Source: Pseudomonas syringae (GTDB lineage Bacteria > Pseudomonadota > Gammaproteobacteria > Pseudomonadales > Pseudomonadaceae). From it: DNA of 64,000 nt. The position numbers and the translations under genes were made by a program. The notes below the pieces were generated by a model, which was not told the origin of the DNA, made no database searches, and saw nothing but the letters and a program-made list of their open reading frames with translations. Numbering within the stretch: the stretch's first letter is position 1; each line of letters starts with the position of its first letter. Location of the stretch: positions 1,084,501 through 1,148,500 of the forward strand of contig NZ_CP066265.1 of NCBI RefSeq assembly GCF_023278085.1. Reading direction: 5' to 3'. Shown here piece by piece: positions 40,249 through 49,271 of the stretch.

Positions 40249-40270
40249 TGTGGGAGATTGCTCGCGAAGA
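40249..40270. repeat. single REP-like half element
   Basis: GTGGGAGATTGCTCGCGAAG resembles the left arm of the REP at 34236. It lies in the 164-base gap between the two SDR genes. No partner arm is visible. Confidence 0.4.
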
Positions 40271-40363
40271 GGTCAGCACAGACATCGAAAATAGTGTGTC
40301 CATGACTGAGCCTTGGTGAGCAATACGCAGTGATCATAAGACCCAACCAAGGACCCCAAACCC

Positions 40364-41114
40364 ATGCAACAACTCAAACAAAAGCGGGCAGTGATCACCG
40401 GTGCAGGCAGCGGCATTGGCGCTGCTATCGCCCGTGCCTACGCCGTTGAAGGTGCACATCTGGTGCTGGGTGATCGTGATGCGGCCAGCCTGGCAAAGGT
40501 TGCCGAGCACTGCCGCCAGCTGGGCGCGCACGTGCAGGAGTGTGTGGCGGACGTACGGCAGCGTCGAAGGCGCGCAGGCCAGTGTTGACGCTTGCGTCGG
40601 GCATTACGGTGGCATCGATATTCTGGTCAATAACGCGGGCATGCTCACTCAGGCACGCTGCGTCGACCTGAGCATCGAGATGTGGAACGACATGTTGCGC
40701 GTCGACCTGACCAGCGTATTCGTGGCCAGTCAGCGCGCCTTGCCCCACATGATTGCGCAGCGCTGGGGGCGCATCATCAACGTAGCGTCGCAACTGGGCA
40801 TCAAGGGCGGTGCCGAGCTGACTCATTACGCCGCCGCCAAAGCAGGCGTTATCGGTTTCAGCAAATCGCTGGCGCTGGAAGTTGCCAAAGACAACGTGCT
40901 GGTCAACGCCATCGCGCCCGGTCCTATCGAAACACCGCTGGTGGCCGGCATCAGCAGCGCCTGGAAAACCGCCAAGGCTGCCGAGCTGCCGCTGGGCCGT
41001 TTCGGTCTGGCCGAAGAAGTCGCGCCGGTGGCCGTGCTGCTGGCCAGTGAGCCGGGAGGCAACCTGTTCGTCGGTCAGACGCTGGGCCCCAATTCCGGCG
41101 ATGTCATGCCATGA
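40364..41114 (+). pseudogene. short-chain dehydrogenase broken by a frameshift
   Basis: The first part (40364 to about 40558) encodes MQQLKQKRAVITGAGSGIGA... up to QECVADV. The rest continues in the next frame as GSVEGAQASVDACVGHYGG to the stop at 41114. It includes NNAGMLTQARC, the catalytic Ser in NVASQLG, YAAAKAG and the C-terminus VGQTLGPNSGDVMP. One extra base near 40555-40562 explains the break. Repaired, the protein would be about 249 residues and complete. A sequencing error cannot be excluded. Confidence 0.8.
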
Positions 41115-41136
41115 GCAACCTGCCGGAGAACCGCTG

Positions 41137-41436
41137 ATGTGTGGACTGTGCGGCCTGTTGGGCGAAGACGTGCACTGGAGCGATCCGCTGGCCGCCGAGC
41201 TGCCCCGGCGGCGTGAACGTTTGCGGCGTATCGCAGCGATCAACAAGGTGGTTGCGCCGTTTCGCCTCAAGGTCGAGGACTTCCAGGGCGTGTCCTACCT
41301 GCTGCTCGGTGCTACCGGCAAGCAGGAACTGGCGACTGGTCTGGAACAGCTTTGGCAGAAGGCCGAACTGTTGATCGGACGGCCGTTGGACCCACTGGAT
41401 TCGGGGCTGCTCGACCATCTGCAGAGGTCATCATGA
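41137..41436 (+). CDS. small conserved-type protein with an MCGLCG N-terminus
   Basis: 99 residues. The start MCGLCGLLGEDVHW resembles the N-terminal Cys of class II glutamine amidotransferases, but the protein is far too short to be one. Two Cys close together could instead bind a metal, which would fit the CobW-type metallochaperone encoded next. Its stop overlaps the cobW-like start. Function unknown. Confidence 0.65.
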   Translation: MCGLCGLLGEDVHWSDPLAAELPRRRERLRRIAAINKVVAPFRLKVEDFQGVSYLLLGATGKQELATGLEQLWQKAELLIGRPLDPLDSGLLDHLQRSS

Positions 41437-42440
41437 GCATTGCCCTGAATGTGATTACCGGCTTCCTCGGCAGCGGCAAGACCACCTTGCTCAAGCGTTT
41501 GCTGGCTGACGAAAACATGGGCGATACAGCGCTGCTGATCAACGAATTCGGCGACGTCGGCATTGATCACCTGCTGGTCGAAGAGGTCGCGCCGGACACC
41601 GTGCTGCTGCCCAGCGGCTGTGTCTGCTGCACCGTGCGCGGCGAATTGAAGGACGCCTTGCTCAGCCTGCTGGATCGACGTAATCGTGGGGAGATTCCGG
41701 CGTTTAGGCGGGTGATTCTGGAAACCACCGGTCTCGCTGATCCGGCGCCTATCCTCACCACGCTGAGTAACGACCCGCAATTGCGCGGGCGCTTTCACAT
41801 CGGCTTGATCGTCACCCTGGTGGATGCCTGTCACGCCGAGTTGCAAGAGCGCCTGCACCCGGAGTGGCTGGCCCAGGTGGCGGCGGCAGATCGGCTGTTG
41901 CTGAGCAAGACTGACCTGGTCGACGAGCCCGCGCTCGACGCGTTGCGTCAGCATCTGCAAGCGTTGAATTTCTCTGCGCCGTTGCTGGATACGGCGCAGG
42001 TGCATAGCGGTGATCAGTTGCTGCTTGGAGAGGGCGTGCGTAGCGCCGAGCCGGCGGTCGAAGTGACCCGCTGGCAACTGCACCGCGTCGAGTCGACAGC
42101 AGCGCGGCATGGCGACGCGCAGGTGTGCTGCCTGACCTTCGAGCGTCCGCTCGACTGGGTCGGTTTCGGGGTGTGGCTGTCGATGCTGTTAAGATGCCAT
42201 GGCGAACGAATCCTCCGTGTCAAAGGACTGCTTAACGTGAATGACAACCAGGCTCCCATCGTGATTCATGGTGTGCAGCACTGCCTGCACGCGCCAGTGC
42301 ATCTTGCGGCCTGGCCGGGAGAGGATCGCACTTCGCGGCTGGTGTTCATCCTGCGCGGGCTTGACCCGGAGTTGCTGCGTCGCTCGTTCGAGGTGTTTTC
42401 CAGCAGCTTCGCGCCGCCGCGAAGCGAGTCAGCAGCATGA
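41433..42440 (+). CDS. CobW/COG0523-family GTPase, putative metallochaperone
   Basis: 335 residues. P-loop GFLGSGKTTLLK at 10-21, the metal-binding CxCC motif in SGCVCCTVRGEL (about 65-76), Walker B region ILETTGLADP, and SKTD (NKxD-like). A CobW C-terminal domain follows. Such GTPases deliver Zn, Co or similar metals to a client enzyme; here the client may be the PuuE-like hydrolase or another cluster enzyme. Overlaps both neighbours by four bases. Confidence 0.87.
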   Translation: MSIALNVITGFLGSGKTTLLKRLLADENMGDTALLINEFGDVGIDHLLVEEVAPDTVLLPSGCVCCTVRGELKDALLSLLDRRNRGEIPAFRRVILETTGLADPAPILTTLSNDPQLRGRFHIGLIVTLVDACHAELQERLHPEWLAQVAAADRLLLSKTDLVDEPALDALRQHLQALNFSAPLLDTAQVHSGDQLLLGEGVRSAEPAVEVTRWQLHRVESTAARHGDAQVCCLTFERPLDWVGFGVWLSMLLRCHGERILRVKGLLNVNDNQAPIVIHGVQHCLHAPVHLAAWPGEDRTSRLVFILRGLDPELLRRSFEVFSSSFAPPRSESAA

Positions 42441-43633
42441 CCATCACCTTGCGTGTCCTCGGCACCTCGGTGACCTTGCTCGAATCCTTGCGTGAGCGTG
42501 CCGAGCAGGAACTGGGCATCAAGCTGGTCTACCAGATTCATGACGTGCAGACCGCGCAACGCATCGCGGTCATGCAGCCGGACAGCTACGATCTTTACGA
42601 TCAATGGTTTCACAACGTCGACTTCGTCTGGCCGGCGCGGGCGATTCAGCCTATCGACACGCGGCGAATTGCGTTGTGGCACGAAATCAACGACCTGCCC
42701 AAACGGGGTCGTTTGCGGCCGAGCGATCAACCGGGCAGCGGCAGTGTGCCCAGCGAGCGTTTGTTCGTGCAGCACGACGGCAGTCTGGGCAGCGCGGTGA
42801 CCGAGCGCATCAGCATGCTGCCACTGACCCACAACGCCGACAGTTTTGCCTACCGCCCCGAGCGCCTGCCGGACGGTCTGAGTTCTGCCGATGAAAGCTG
42901 GGGCTGGTTGCTGGACCCTGCATGGGGCGGGCGTATTGCGTTACAGAGCGACGCGGCCATCGGTGCGCTGGATGCCGCACTGGCCGTGCAGGGCGCAGGA
43001 TTGGCGCAGTTCAACGACATTGGCAACATGAGCATCGAAGAGATCGACCGGCTGGCCGATGTGCTGGTGCGTAAACAGCAGCAAGGGCATTTCGGCGCGT
43101 TCTGGTCCGACGACGAAGAAGCCGCCGAACTGATGCTCAGCCCGACCATCGACATTCAGAGCCTGTGGTCGCCGACGCTGGTCAGGCTGCACCGCGCTGG
43201 CGTGAAATACCGCGTGGCGGTGCCGAAGGAAGGCTATCGCGGCTGGTTCGGCGGGCTGTCCCTGTCACGCCACGCCAAGGGCCCGGTGCTGGATGCCGCC
43301 TATGCCTACCTGAACTGGTGGCTGTCCGGCTGGCCGGGTGCAGTGATGGCGCGGCAGGGTTATTACATCGGCAACCCGGCGCGCAGTCGCGACCATCTGA
43401 GCGCAGCCGAATGGGACTACTGGTACGCCGGCCTGCCGGCTCGCGAACAACTCCTCGGCAGCGACGGCCTGCCACTGATCGACGCCGGAGAAATCCGCGA
43501 CGGCGGCTCCTACGAAGAGCGTATGGGCCACATCGCCGTGTGGAACTCGGTCATGAACGAACACAACTACCTCGTTCGCCGCTGGAGCGACATCCTGCGC
43601 GCCAGCGGCAAGAGCAGCGCCAAGGCGCGCTAG
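42437..43633 (+). CDS. ABC-type substrate-binding-like protein without a signal peptide
   Basis: 398 residues. The sequence resembles PotD-type spermidine/putrescine binders, with LTHNADSFAYRPE, DESWGWLLDPAWGGRIALQSD and a C-terminal ANW/LNWWLS region. The N-terminus MTITLRVLGTSVTLLESLRE starts straight in the fold with no signal peptide. No permease or ATPase gene is nearby. It may be a cytoplasmic binding or sensing protein, or use a partner encoded elsewhere. Last gene of the cluster. Confidence 0.75.
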   Translation: MTITLRVLGTSVTLLESLRERAEQELGIKLVYQIHDVQTAQRIAVMQPDSYDLYDQWFHNVDFVWPARAIQPIDTRRIALWHEINDLPKRGRLRPSDQPGSGSVPSERLFVQHDGSLGSAVTERISMLPLTHNADSFAYRPERLPDGLSSADESWGWLLDPAWGGRIALQSDAAIGALDAALAVQGAGLAQFNDIGNMSIEEIDRLADVLVRKQQQGHFGAFWSDDEEAAELMLSPTIDIQSLWSPTLVRLHRAGVKYRVAVPKEGYRGWFGGLSLSRHAKGPVLDAAYAYLNWWLSGWPGAVMARQGYYIGNPARSRDHLSAAEWDYWYAGLPAREQLLGSDGLPLIDAGEIRDGGSYEERMGHIAVWNSVMNEHNYLVRRWSDILRASGKSSAKAR

Positions 43634-43663
43634 TCAGCCGCACTGATCAAAGCCCTCAAGAGC

Positions 43664-43880
43664 GGACGCAGAGCGTCCAGAACGGCGTTCCCACGCTGGA
43701 GCGTGCGGAACGATAATCGTCTGAACCCTATCGTGGCAATGCTCCGCGTCGCACATTCAAGGTTGGACGCAGAGCGTCCGGAACTGCATTCCCACGCTGG
43801 AGCGTGCGGAACGATAATCGTCTGAACCCTATCGTGCCAACGCTCCGCGTGGGCATGCATTTCGTGACGCTCTGCGTCAC
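43664..43880. repeat. two 101-base direct repeats of a palindromic element
   Basis: Units begin at 43664 and 43765 with GGACGC-AGA-GCGTCC and continue with TTCCCACGCTGGAGCGTGCG, GAACGATAATCGTCTGAACC, CTATCGTG and a GCTCCGCGT box. After the second unit come GGGCATGCATTTCGTGACGC and TCTGCGTCAC. The units match except for scattered changes. Single elements of this family occur at 26977-27019 and 34112-34195. No gene lies in the 354-base gap. Confidence 0.8.
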
Positions 43881-43936
43881 AGATCTGCGGCCGTGCCCGC
43901 TAGCAGGTGCAACTTAGGTCAAGGCTTCAATGGCAA

Positions 43937-43970
43937 AAAAAAGCGGCTACCTCTCGATAGCCGCCTTTCA
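43937..43970 (-). terminator. rho-independent terminator of gcd
   Basis: On the minus strand, a 7-bp stem GCGGCTA/TAGCCGC with an 8-base loop runs into eight T, about 20 bases after the gcd stop. Confidence 0.9.
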
Positions 43971-43987
43971 TTCACCTCAACACCACC

Positions 43988-46408
43988 TTATTTCGGCAGT
44001 TTGAACGCCATCACGTAGTCACCCTGTTTGGTGCCCAGCGAGCCGTGGCCGCCAGCCACGACCAGCACGTATTGCTGACCGTCCTTGCCGGTGTAGGTCA
44101 TCGGCGTGGTTTGCGCGCCTGCTGGCAGGCGGGCTTCCCAGAGTTGCTTGCCGTTACGCACGTCATAAGCACGCAGGTACTGGTCAAGTGTCGCGCTCAT
44201 GAAGGCCAGGCCGCTGGCGGTCGTGATCGGACCGCCTAGGCTTGGAACACCCATGGTCAGCGGGATGGGAATCGGCGAGCTGTCGCGGACAGTGCCGTTC
44301 TTGTGCTTCCAGATGGTTTTCTGGGTGGTCAGATCGACCGCTGCGATGTAACCCCACGCAGGCGCCTGGCACGGCAGGCCCATTGGCGACAGCAGTGCTT
44401 CGAGAATCACGCCATACGGCGCGCCCTTGTTTGGCTGCACGCCTTCGGTTTCGCTCTTGCGACCCGGGCCGCCTTCGACTTCGGCGGAGGGCACCAGCTT
44501 CGAACGGAACGCCATGTAGTTCGGGTTGACGAAGGCGATCTGGCGCACCGGATCGACCGAAATGCCGCCCCAGTCAAACACACCGAAGTTACCCGGATAA
44601 ACGATCGAACCCTGCAACGATGGCGGGGTGAACGGGCCGTCGTAACGCAGCGACTTGAAGTCGATCCGACACATCATCTGATCAAACGGCGTCACGCCCC
44701 ACATGTCGCGTTCCTTGAGCGGAGGCGGCATGAAGTTCAGGTCAGACTTGGGTTGAGTGGGCGACGTGTGGTCGCCTGCAACAGCGCCTTGTGGCACCGG
44801 TACCTCGTTGATCGGCACGATAGGCTGACCGGTGCTGCGGTCCAGCACGTAGATGCTGCCCTGCTTGGTCGATGCCAGTACCGCTGGCTTGACGCCGTCG
44901 GCAGTTTTCATGTCCAGCAGCGTCGGCTGACCGCCCACGTCCATGTCCCACAGGTCATGGTGAGTGAACTGGAAGTCCCAGCGTACCCGACCGGTCGCGA
45001 TGTCCAGTGCAACCAGGCCCGCGCTGTACTTCTCTGACTCCGGGGTACGATCGCCGCCCCATTGGTCTGGCGTCTGGTTGCCCATCGGCAGGTAGATCAG
45101 GCCGAGTTTTTCATCGACGCTGAACATGGACCACATGTTCGGCGAGTTGCGGGTGTAGATCTTGCCATCGGCAATCGGTGCTGTTTCTTCCGGGTTGCCG
45201 CTGTCCCAGTTCCAGACCAGACGGCCGGTGTGTACGTCATACGCACGGATCACGCCGGACGGTTCGTCCATGGAAACGTTATCGGTGACGTGGCCGCCGA
45301 TGATCACCAGGTCCTTGGTCACTGCCGGTGGCGAGGTGGAGTAGTAGCCGCCCGGTGCGAACGTACCCATGTTGGCCGTCAGATCAATCGAGCCCTTGTT
45401 GCCGAAGTCTTCGCACATCTTGCCAGTGTCGGCGTTCAGGGCGATCAGGCGGGTGTCGGCAGTCGGCAGGAAGATTCTGCGCGGGCAGGCGCTTGCCGTG
45501 GCGGTGCTGTCAGCAGCCGGTGCAGCCGGGCTTTGTGCCGGGGCGCTGGCAGCATACGCGGCGTCGTCGTGGTAGGACACGCCACGGCAGGTCATGTGCG
45601 CCCAACCCTTGAAGTTGGCAGCGTTCTGGGTGCTGAGCTTCGGATCAAAGCGCCAGATTTCCTTGCCCGAATCCGGATCAAGGGCAATCACCTGACTGTG
45701 CGGCGTACACACGTAGAGCATGCCGTTGACTTTGAGCGGGGTGTTCTCGGCGGTGGTTTCACCTGGGTCATTCGGCCCCGGAATGTCACCCGTGCGATAG
45801 GTCCAGGCCGGCTCCAGCTTGTTGACGTTCTCCGGTGTGATCTGCGCCAATGGCGAGTAGCGATCACCGAACGCGGTGCGGCCATAAGACTGCCAATCGC
45901 CGTCAGGCATCGCCGGAGCGGTGTTGGTGGTGCCAGCTGTTTCGCGGTCCAGTTGGCCTTCGATACGGCCGGGGTGGGTGAACTGGCTCGCCAGAGCGGT
46001 CAGACCGGCCAGCACCACAGCGATGCTCAATGCACCCGTGCCCATACGCGCCGGGCCCTTGAGCAGCAACGGACGACGGAACCAAGGCAGCAGCAGAACG
46101 ATGCCGAGTGCGAACCACAGTGCCAGACGTGGCACCAGTTGCCACCAATCCAGACCGACTTCCCACAACGACCAGACCGTACTCGCGAACAGCAGCAGGG
46201 CATACAGGCCGAGCGCCGCAGCGCGTCCGGTCATCAGCAGCACGCCGGTCACGGCAAAGCCGATACCCGCCAGCAGGTAATAAAGAGAGCCGTCCAGTTG
46301 CAGAAGCCGAATGCCACCGATCAGCAGCGCCAGCCCCATCAGCAGAATCACCAGCCCGAGCAGGGTCGGTAACAGGCGATTTCCATTTGAAGCACCGTCA
46401 GTGCTCAT
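43988..46408 (-). CDS. gcd: membrane-bound PQQ-dependent glucose dehydrogenase
   Basis: 806 residues. Five N-terminal membrane helices (about 10-150) anchor the enzyme, and a large periplasmic eight-bladed PQQ propeller follows (from DWQSYGRTAFGDRYSPLAQI). It oxidises glucose to gluconolactone in the periplasm and passes electrons to ubiquinone. The tail AQTTPMTYTGKDGQQYVLVV is typical. It stands alone with its own terminator. Confidence 0.96.
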   Translation of the reverse strand: MSTDGASNGNRLLPTLLGLVILLMGLALLIGGIRLLQLDGSLYYLLAGIGFAVTGVLLMTGRAAALGLYALLLFASTVWSLWEVGLDWWQLVPRLALWFALGIVLLLPWFRRPLLLKGPARMGTGALSIAVVLAGLTALASQFTHPGRIEGQLDRETAGTTNTAPAMPDGDWQSYGRTAFGDRYSPLAQITPENVNKLEPAWTYRTGDIPGPNDPGETTAENTPLKVNGMLYVCTPHSQVIALDPDSGKEIWRFDPKLSTQNAANFKGWAHMTCRGVSYHDDAAYAASAPAQSPAAPAADSTATASACPRRIFLPTADTRLIALNADTGKMCEDFGNKGSIDLTANMGTFAPGGYYSTSPPAVTKDLVIIGGHVTDNVSMDEPSGVIRAYDVHTGRLVWNWDSGNPEETAPIADGKIYTRNSPNMWSMFSVDEKLGLIYLPMGNQTPDQWGGDRTPESEKYSAGLVALDIATGRVRWDFQFTHHDLWDMDVGGQPTLLDMKTADGVKPAVLASTKQGSIYVLDRSTGQPIVPINEVPVPQGAVAGDHTSPTQPKSDLNFMPPPLKERDMWGVTPFDQMMCRIDFKSLRYDGPFTPPSLQGSIVYPGNFGVFDWGGISVDPVRQIAFVNPNYMAFRSKLVPSAEVEGGPGRKSETEGVQPNKGAPYGVILEALLSPMGLPCQAPAWGYIAAVDLTTQKTIWKHKNGTVRDSSPIPIPLTMGVPSLGGPITTASGLAFMSATLDQYLRAYDVRNGKQLWEARLPAGAQTTPMTYTGKDGQQYVLVVAGGHGSLGTKQGDYVMAFKLPK

Positions 46409-46854
46409 AAAGCGAATCTCCGCGAGAAGTAAGTGATTGATATTTGGTTTTCTTATGCATCGCCTACCCTGGCGCCATTCCTTGAAGCTGCTTATAGAAA
46501 CGAATCAACGACCGTCGAATTCAATCGGCAAGCAAAACGCAATGGTGCGACCAACCCGCCATGGTCATTGAGTCGTAGACCCCTGCGGCTTGAATTCGTG
46601 CATCGACGTTTACTCGAAGGAACCTCTGTAGGAGGGAAGATCTTTAATCCTTAAACGACAATGATAGGGCGCTAACGATTTCTCGAAAAGCTTTAAACGT
46701 GACATGGATCATTGCGAGTCCCGCAACAGTGCGTTAAGCGGTATGTGTTTTATGAAAGCGCGGCGCTTACAATGGCAGACTTCTGGAAACCCCCGTGCGG
46801 TCCCGGTGATCTGTTCAGGTGCGATTTTTCTATTCATCAGCTTCAAGGTTGATC
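46409..46854. other. non-coding gap upstream of gcd
   Basis: 446 bases between the divergent gcd and VF530 genes. It presumably holds both promoters. I see no dyad, RNA motif or supported gene. Confidence 0.5.
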
Positions 46855-47082
46855 ATGACAACACCCATTTCCGATCCGCTGCACGGCGTTACGCTGGAGC
46901 AGATTCTCAGGGCGCTGGTCGAGCACTACGAATGGTCGGGGCTGGCCGAGCGCATCGACATTCGCTGCTTCAAGAGCGATCCGAGCATCAAGTCCAGCCT
47001 GACGTTCCTGCGCAAGACCCCTTGGGCACGCGAAAAAGTCGAAGCCTTGTACGTAAAGCTGCATCGCGGCAAAGGCTGGTAG
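46855..47082 (+). CDS. VF530 (DUF2132) family protein
   Basis: 75 residues. The family core [21 protein letters not shown] and [19 protein letters not shown] is clear. A DNA-binding role has been proposed for VF530 from its fold, but no cellular role is known to me. ATG 46855 is chosen as the first codon of the conserved part. Confidence 0.85.
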   Translation: MTTPISDPLHGVTLEQILRALVEHYEWSGLAERIDIRCFKSDPSIKSSLTFLRKTPWAREKVEALYVKLHRGKGW

Positions 47083-47153
47083 CGCTTTTTTCAGGGCCCT
47101 GAGCTTTGCCATACACGCCCGGCACGGACGCCGGTACTCAAGGAAACAGATCG

Positions 47154-47813
47154 ATGCACAGCCAACATCCGCAACCTGCGCAGGGACAGCGCTATTACGC
47201 CTTGGTGGCCGCCTGTCTGGGCTGGACGGGGCTGGTGATTCAGCTTTATCTGATTTTCATGGGGCGTTACGCCGACCATGCCAGCCTGTTGGGCGGGCTG
47301 GTGCGGTTTTTCAGTTTCTTTACTGTGCTCACCAATACCCTCGTGGCGGTTGCCCTGAGCTGCGTGCTGACGCAGCGTCAATCGGCGGGCCATCGCTTTT
47401 TCCGTCACCCGGTGGTGTGCGCCGGCATCGCGGTCAGCATTGCGCTGGTCGGCATCGCCTACAACCTGCTGTTACGCCACTTGTGGCATCCGCAGGGCTG
47501 GCAGTGGGTGACCGATGAGTTGCTGCACGATGTGATGCCGCTGGCTTTCGTGGTGTATTGGTGGCTGTTTGTGCCCAAAGGCCAATTGCGTTTTAAACAT
47601 GTTGCGCAGTGGGCGCTGTATCCGGTGGTGTACTTTGCCTACATTTTGTTTCGGGGCGACATGATCGGGGACTACATGTATCCGTTTATCGATGTAGGCA
47701 CCCTCGGTTTTCTGAAGGCCTTCGGCAACGCGCTGGGCGTGCTGCTCGGGTTTGTACTGATTGCACTGCTGCTGGTCGGGATCGACAAATGGGCGGCTCG
47801 TCGCACTGCATGA
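47154..47813 (+). CDS. Pr6Pr-like integral membrane protein
   Basis: 219 residues with six hydrophobic segments; SFFTVLTNTLVAVAL and a Trp/His-rich region RHLWHPQGWQWVTDELLHDV match the FAR-17a/AIG1-like Pr6Pr membrane family. Function unknown in bacteria. AAGGAAA ribosome site eight bases before ATG 47154. Confidence 0.78.
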   Translation: MHSQHPQPAQGQRYYALVAACLGWTGLVIQLYLIFMGRYADHASLLGGLVRFFSFFTVLTNTLVAVALSCVLTQRQSAGHRFFRHPVVCAGIAVSIALVGIAYNLLLRHLWHPQGWQWVTDELLHDVMPLAFVVYWWLFVPKGQLRFKHVAQWALYPVVYFAYILFRGDMIGDYMYPFIDVGTLGFLKAFGNALGVLLGFVLIALLLVGIDKWAARRTA

Positions 47814-47828
47814 GTCGCCCGGCGGTGT

Positions 47829-48596
47829 TTACTCTTCGCTGTCGCCCAGTTTCCAGTAGCCAGCGGCCTTGACGAAGTCTTCTTCCAGCCCGAACTCGTC
47901 CAGCAGCACCCGACGCAGCTTGCGTGACAAACCGGACTCGGTCGCAACCCACGCATAGAGCTTGCCCTCAGGCATTTCCAGACGGCGAACGACGTCCACC
48001 AGGTTCTGTTCATCACGCACGATCCAGATCACATCGACCTGTGCCGCGCTCTGGAAGGTCTGCTGTTCCTGCTCGGTGGCCACCTCGACCACCACCAGCG
48101 CAGCGCGGTTGGCGGGCAATGCTTCCAGACGCCGGGCGATGGATGGAATAGCGGTCTCGTCGCCGATCAGCAGATAGCTGTCGAACATGTCCGGCACGAC
48201 CATCGAACCACGTGGCCCGGCAATGTGCAGGAACTGCCCCGGTTGCGCCTGAGCGGCCCAGGTGGCAGCCGGCCCTTCGCCATGCAGGACAAAGTCGATG
48301 TCCAGTTCGCCGCGGGCTTCGTCGTAACGGCGTGGGGTGTAATCGCGCATGGGCGGGCGTGGTGCGTCCTTGTCGCTGTTAACGGTCAGGTCTTCCAGTG
48401 CCGCCTGTTGTTCCGGGGTTTGCGGAAAGAACAGTTTGACGTGGTCATCGGTCCCCAGGCTGATGAAACCTGCCAGTTCAGGGCCGTGCAACGTGATGCG
48501 ACGCATCAACGGGGTCAGGTCCGTAACCCGCAACACTTCCAGCTTGCGGCGCTTGATTTCATGCATGACGCGATGGATCGATTGTGGCGAATTCAT
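47829..48596 (-). CDS. siderophore-interacting FAD/NADPH ferric reductase, YqjH-like
   Basis: 255 residues. The FAD-binding part has DYTPRRYD (RxYT-type motif) and the NADPH part LLIGDETAIPSIARRLEALP. The C-terminus VKAAGYWKLGDSEE is typical of ViuB/YqjH proteins, which release iron from ferric chelates in the cytoplasm. Its start overlaps the stop of the PadR regulator by four bases, as in the yqjI-yqjH system of E. coli, although here the two genes run in the same direction. Confidence 0.9.
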   Translation of the reverse strand: MNSPQSIHRVMHEIKRRKLEVLRVTDLTPLMRRITLHGPELAGFISLGTDDHVKLFFPQTPEQQAALEDLTVNSDKDAPRPPMRDYTPRRYDEARGELDIDFVLHGEGPAATWAAQAQPGQFLHIAGPRGSMVVPDMFDSYLLIGDETAIPSIARRLEALPANRAALVVVEVATEQEQQTFQSAAQVDVIWIVRDEQNLVDVVRRLEMPEGKLYAWVATESGLSRKLRRVLLDEFGLEEDFVKAAGYWKLGDSEE

Positions 48597-49192
48597 ACAG
48601 AAGCCTCCGACGCAGATTGAGGCCCGTCAACGATGGCCTTGGCGGTGCTGTTGAGCAGCTCGCTGACCCGCAGGATTTCTTCCGGGCTCCAGCGGCCATG
48701 GTGCATTTGCAGGGCATGCCGCAGGTTATGCACCGCTTCGTGAATCTCTGGCGGCCGGTCATGGCCGCGCAACGAGCGCTTGCTGACATCAATGCGCGTA
48801 CGCACGCCGTCCAGTGCAACCGCCTGATCCTGCAGTGAACTGCGGCCAGCGTCGGTCACGGTGTAGAGCTTTTTGCCAGCCTGCGCGTCGCCCGCGATCA
48901 TTTCGCTTTCTTCAAGAAAGGTCAGGGTCGGATAGATCACGCCAGGGCTCGGGCAATACGCGCCATCGAACAGGCCTTCAATTTTGCGGATCAGGTCATA
49001 GCCATGGGCGGGCTGCTCGGCAATCAGTGCCAGCAGCAGCAATTTCAGATCACCCGGGGCAAAGACCCGTGGGCCTCGGCCGCCGCGTTCACGCCCAGGG
49101 CGCTTTTCGAAACCGTCGCGGTCTTCGCCCGTTTCACGAAGGTGCGGCGGACGGTGGTGGGGAGGGTGTTTGTCTTCACGCATGTTTTTCAT
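48593..49192 (-). CDS. PadR-family regulator with His-rich N-terminus, YqjI-like
   Basis: 199 residues. A His-rich leader (HPPHHRPPHLR) precedes the PadR winged helix (about 48-120: LLLLALIAEQPAHGYDLIRK, SPGVIYPTLTFLEE) and a helical C-terminus. In E. coli, YqjI senses nickel and iron and represses the ferric reductase gene. A perfect palindrome just upstream is the probable operator. Confidence 0.88.
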   Translation of the reverse strand: MKNMREDKHPPHHRPPHLRETGEDRDGFEKRPGRERGGRGPRVFAPGDLKLLLLALIAEQPAHGYDLIRKIEGLFDGAYCPSPGVIYPTLTFLEESEMIAGDAQAGKKLYTVTDAGRSSLQDQAVALDGVRTRIDVSKRSLRGHDRPPEIHEAVHNLRHALQMHHGRWSPEEILRVSELLNSTAKAIVDGPQSASEASV

Positions 49193-49204
49193 CTCTGGTT
49201 ACAC

Positions 49205-49232
49205 GTTAGATATACCTTAAGATATATCTAAC
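49205..49232. promoter_or_regulatory. probable YqjI-like operator
   Basis: Perfect inverted repeat GTTAGATATA-N8-TATATCTAAC, 13 bases upstream of the PadR regulator start codon. It should overlap the promoter of the regulator-reductase unit, giving autorepression. Confidence 0.7.
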
Positions 49233-49271
49233 AGTAACCGCAAGCGATGAAGACCAACGGTCATTTGCCAG

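Noticed and set aside
45062..46372. 436-codon plus-strand frame opposite gcd
   Set aside because: Antisense to glucose dehydrogenase, with no ribosome site or family match.
46433..46654. 73-codon frame upstream of the VF530 gene
   Set aside because: No ribosome site or recognisable sequence; more likely part of the gcd promoter region.
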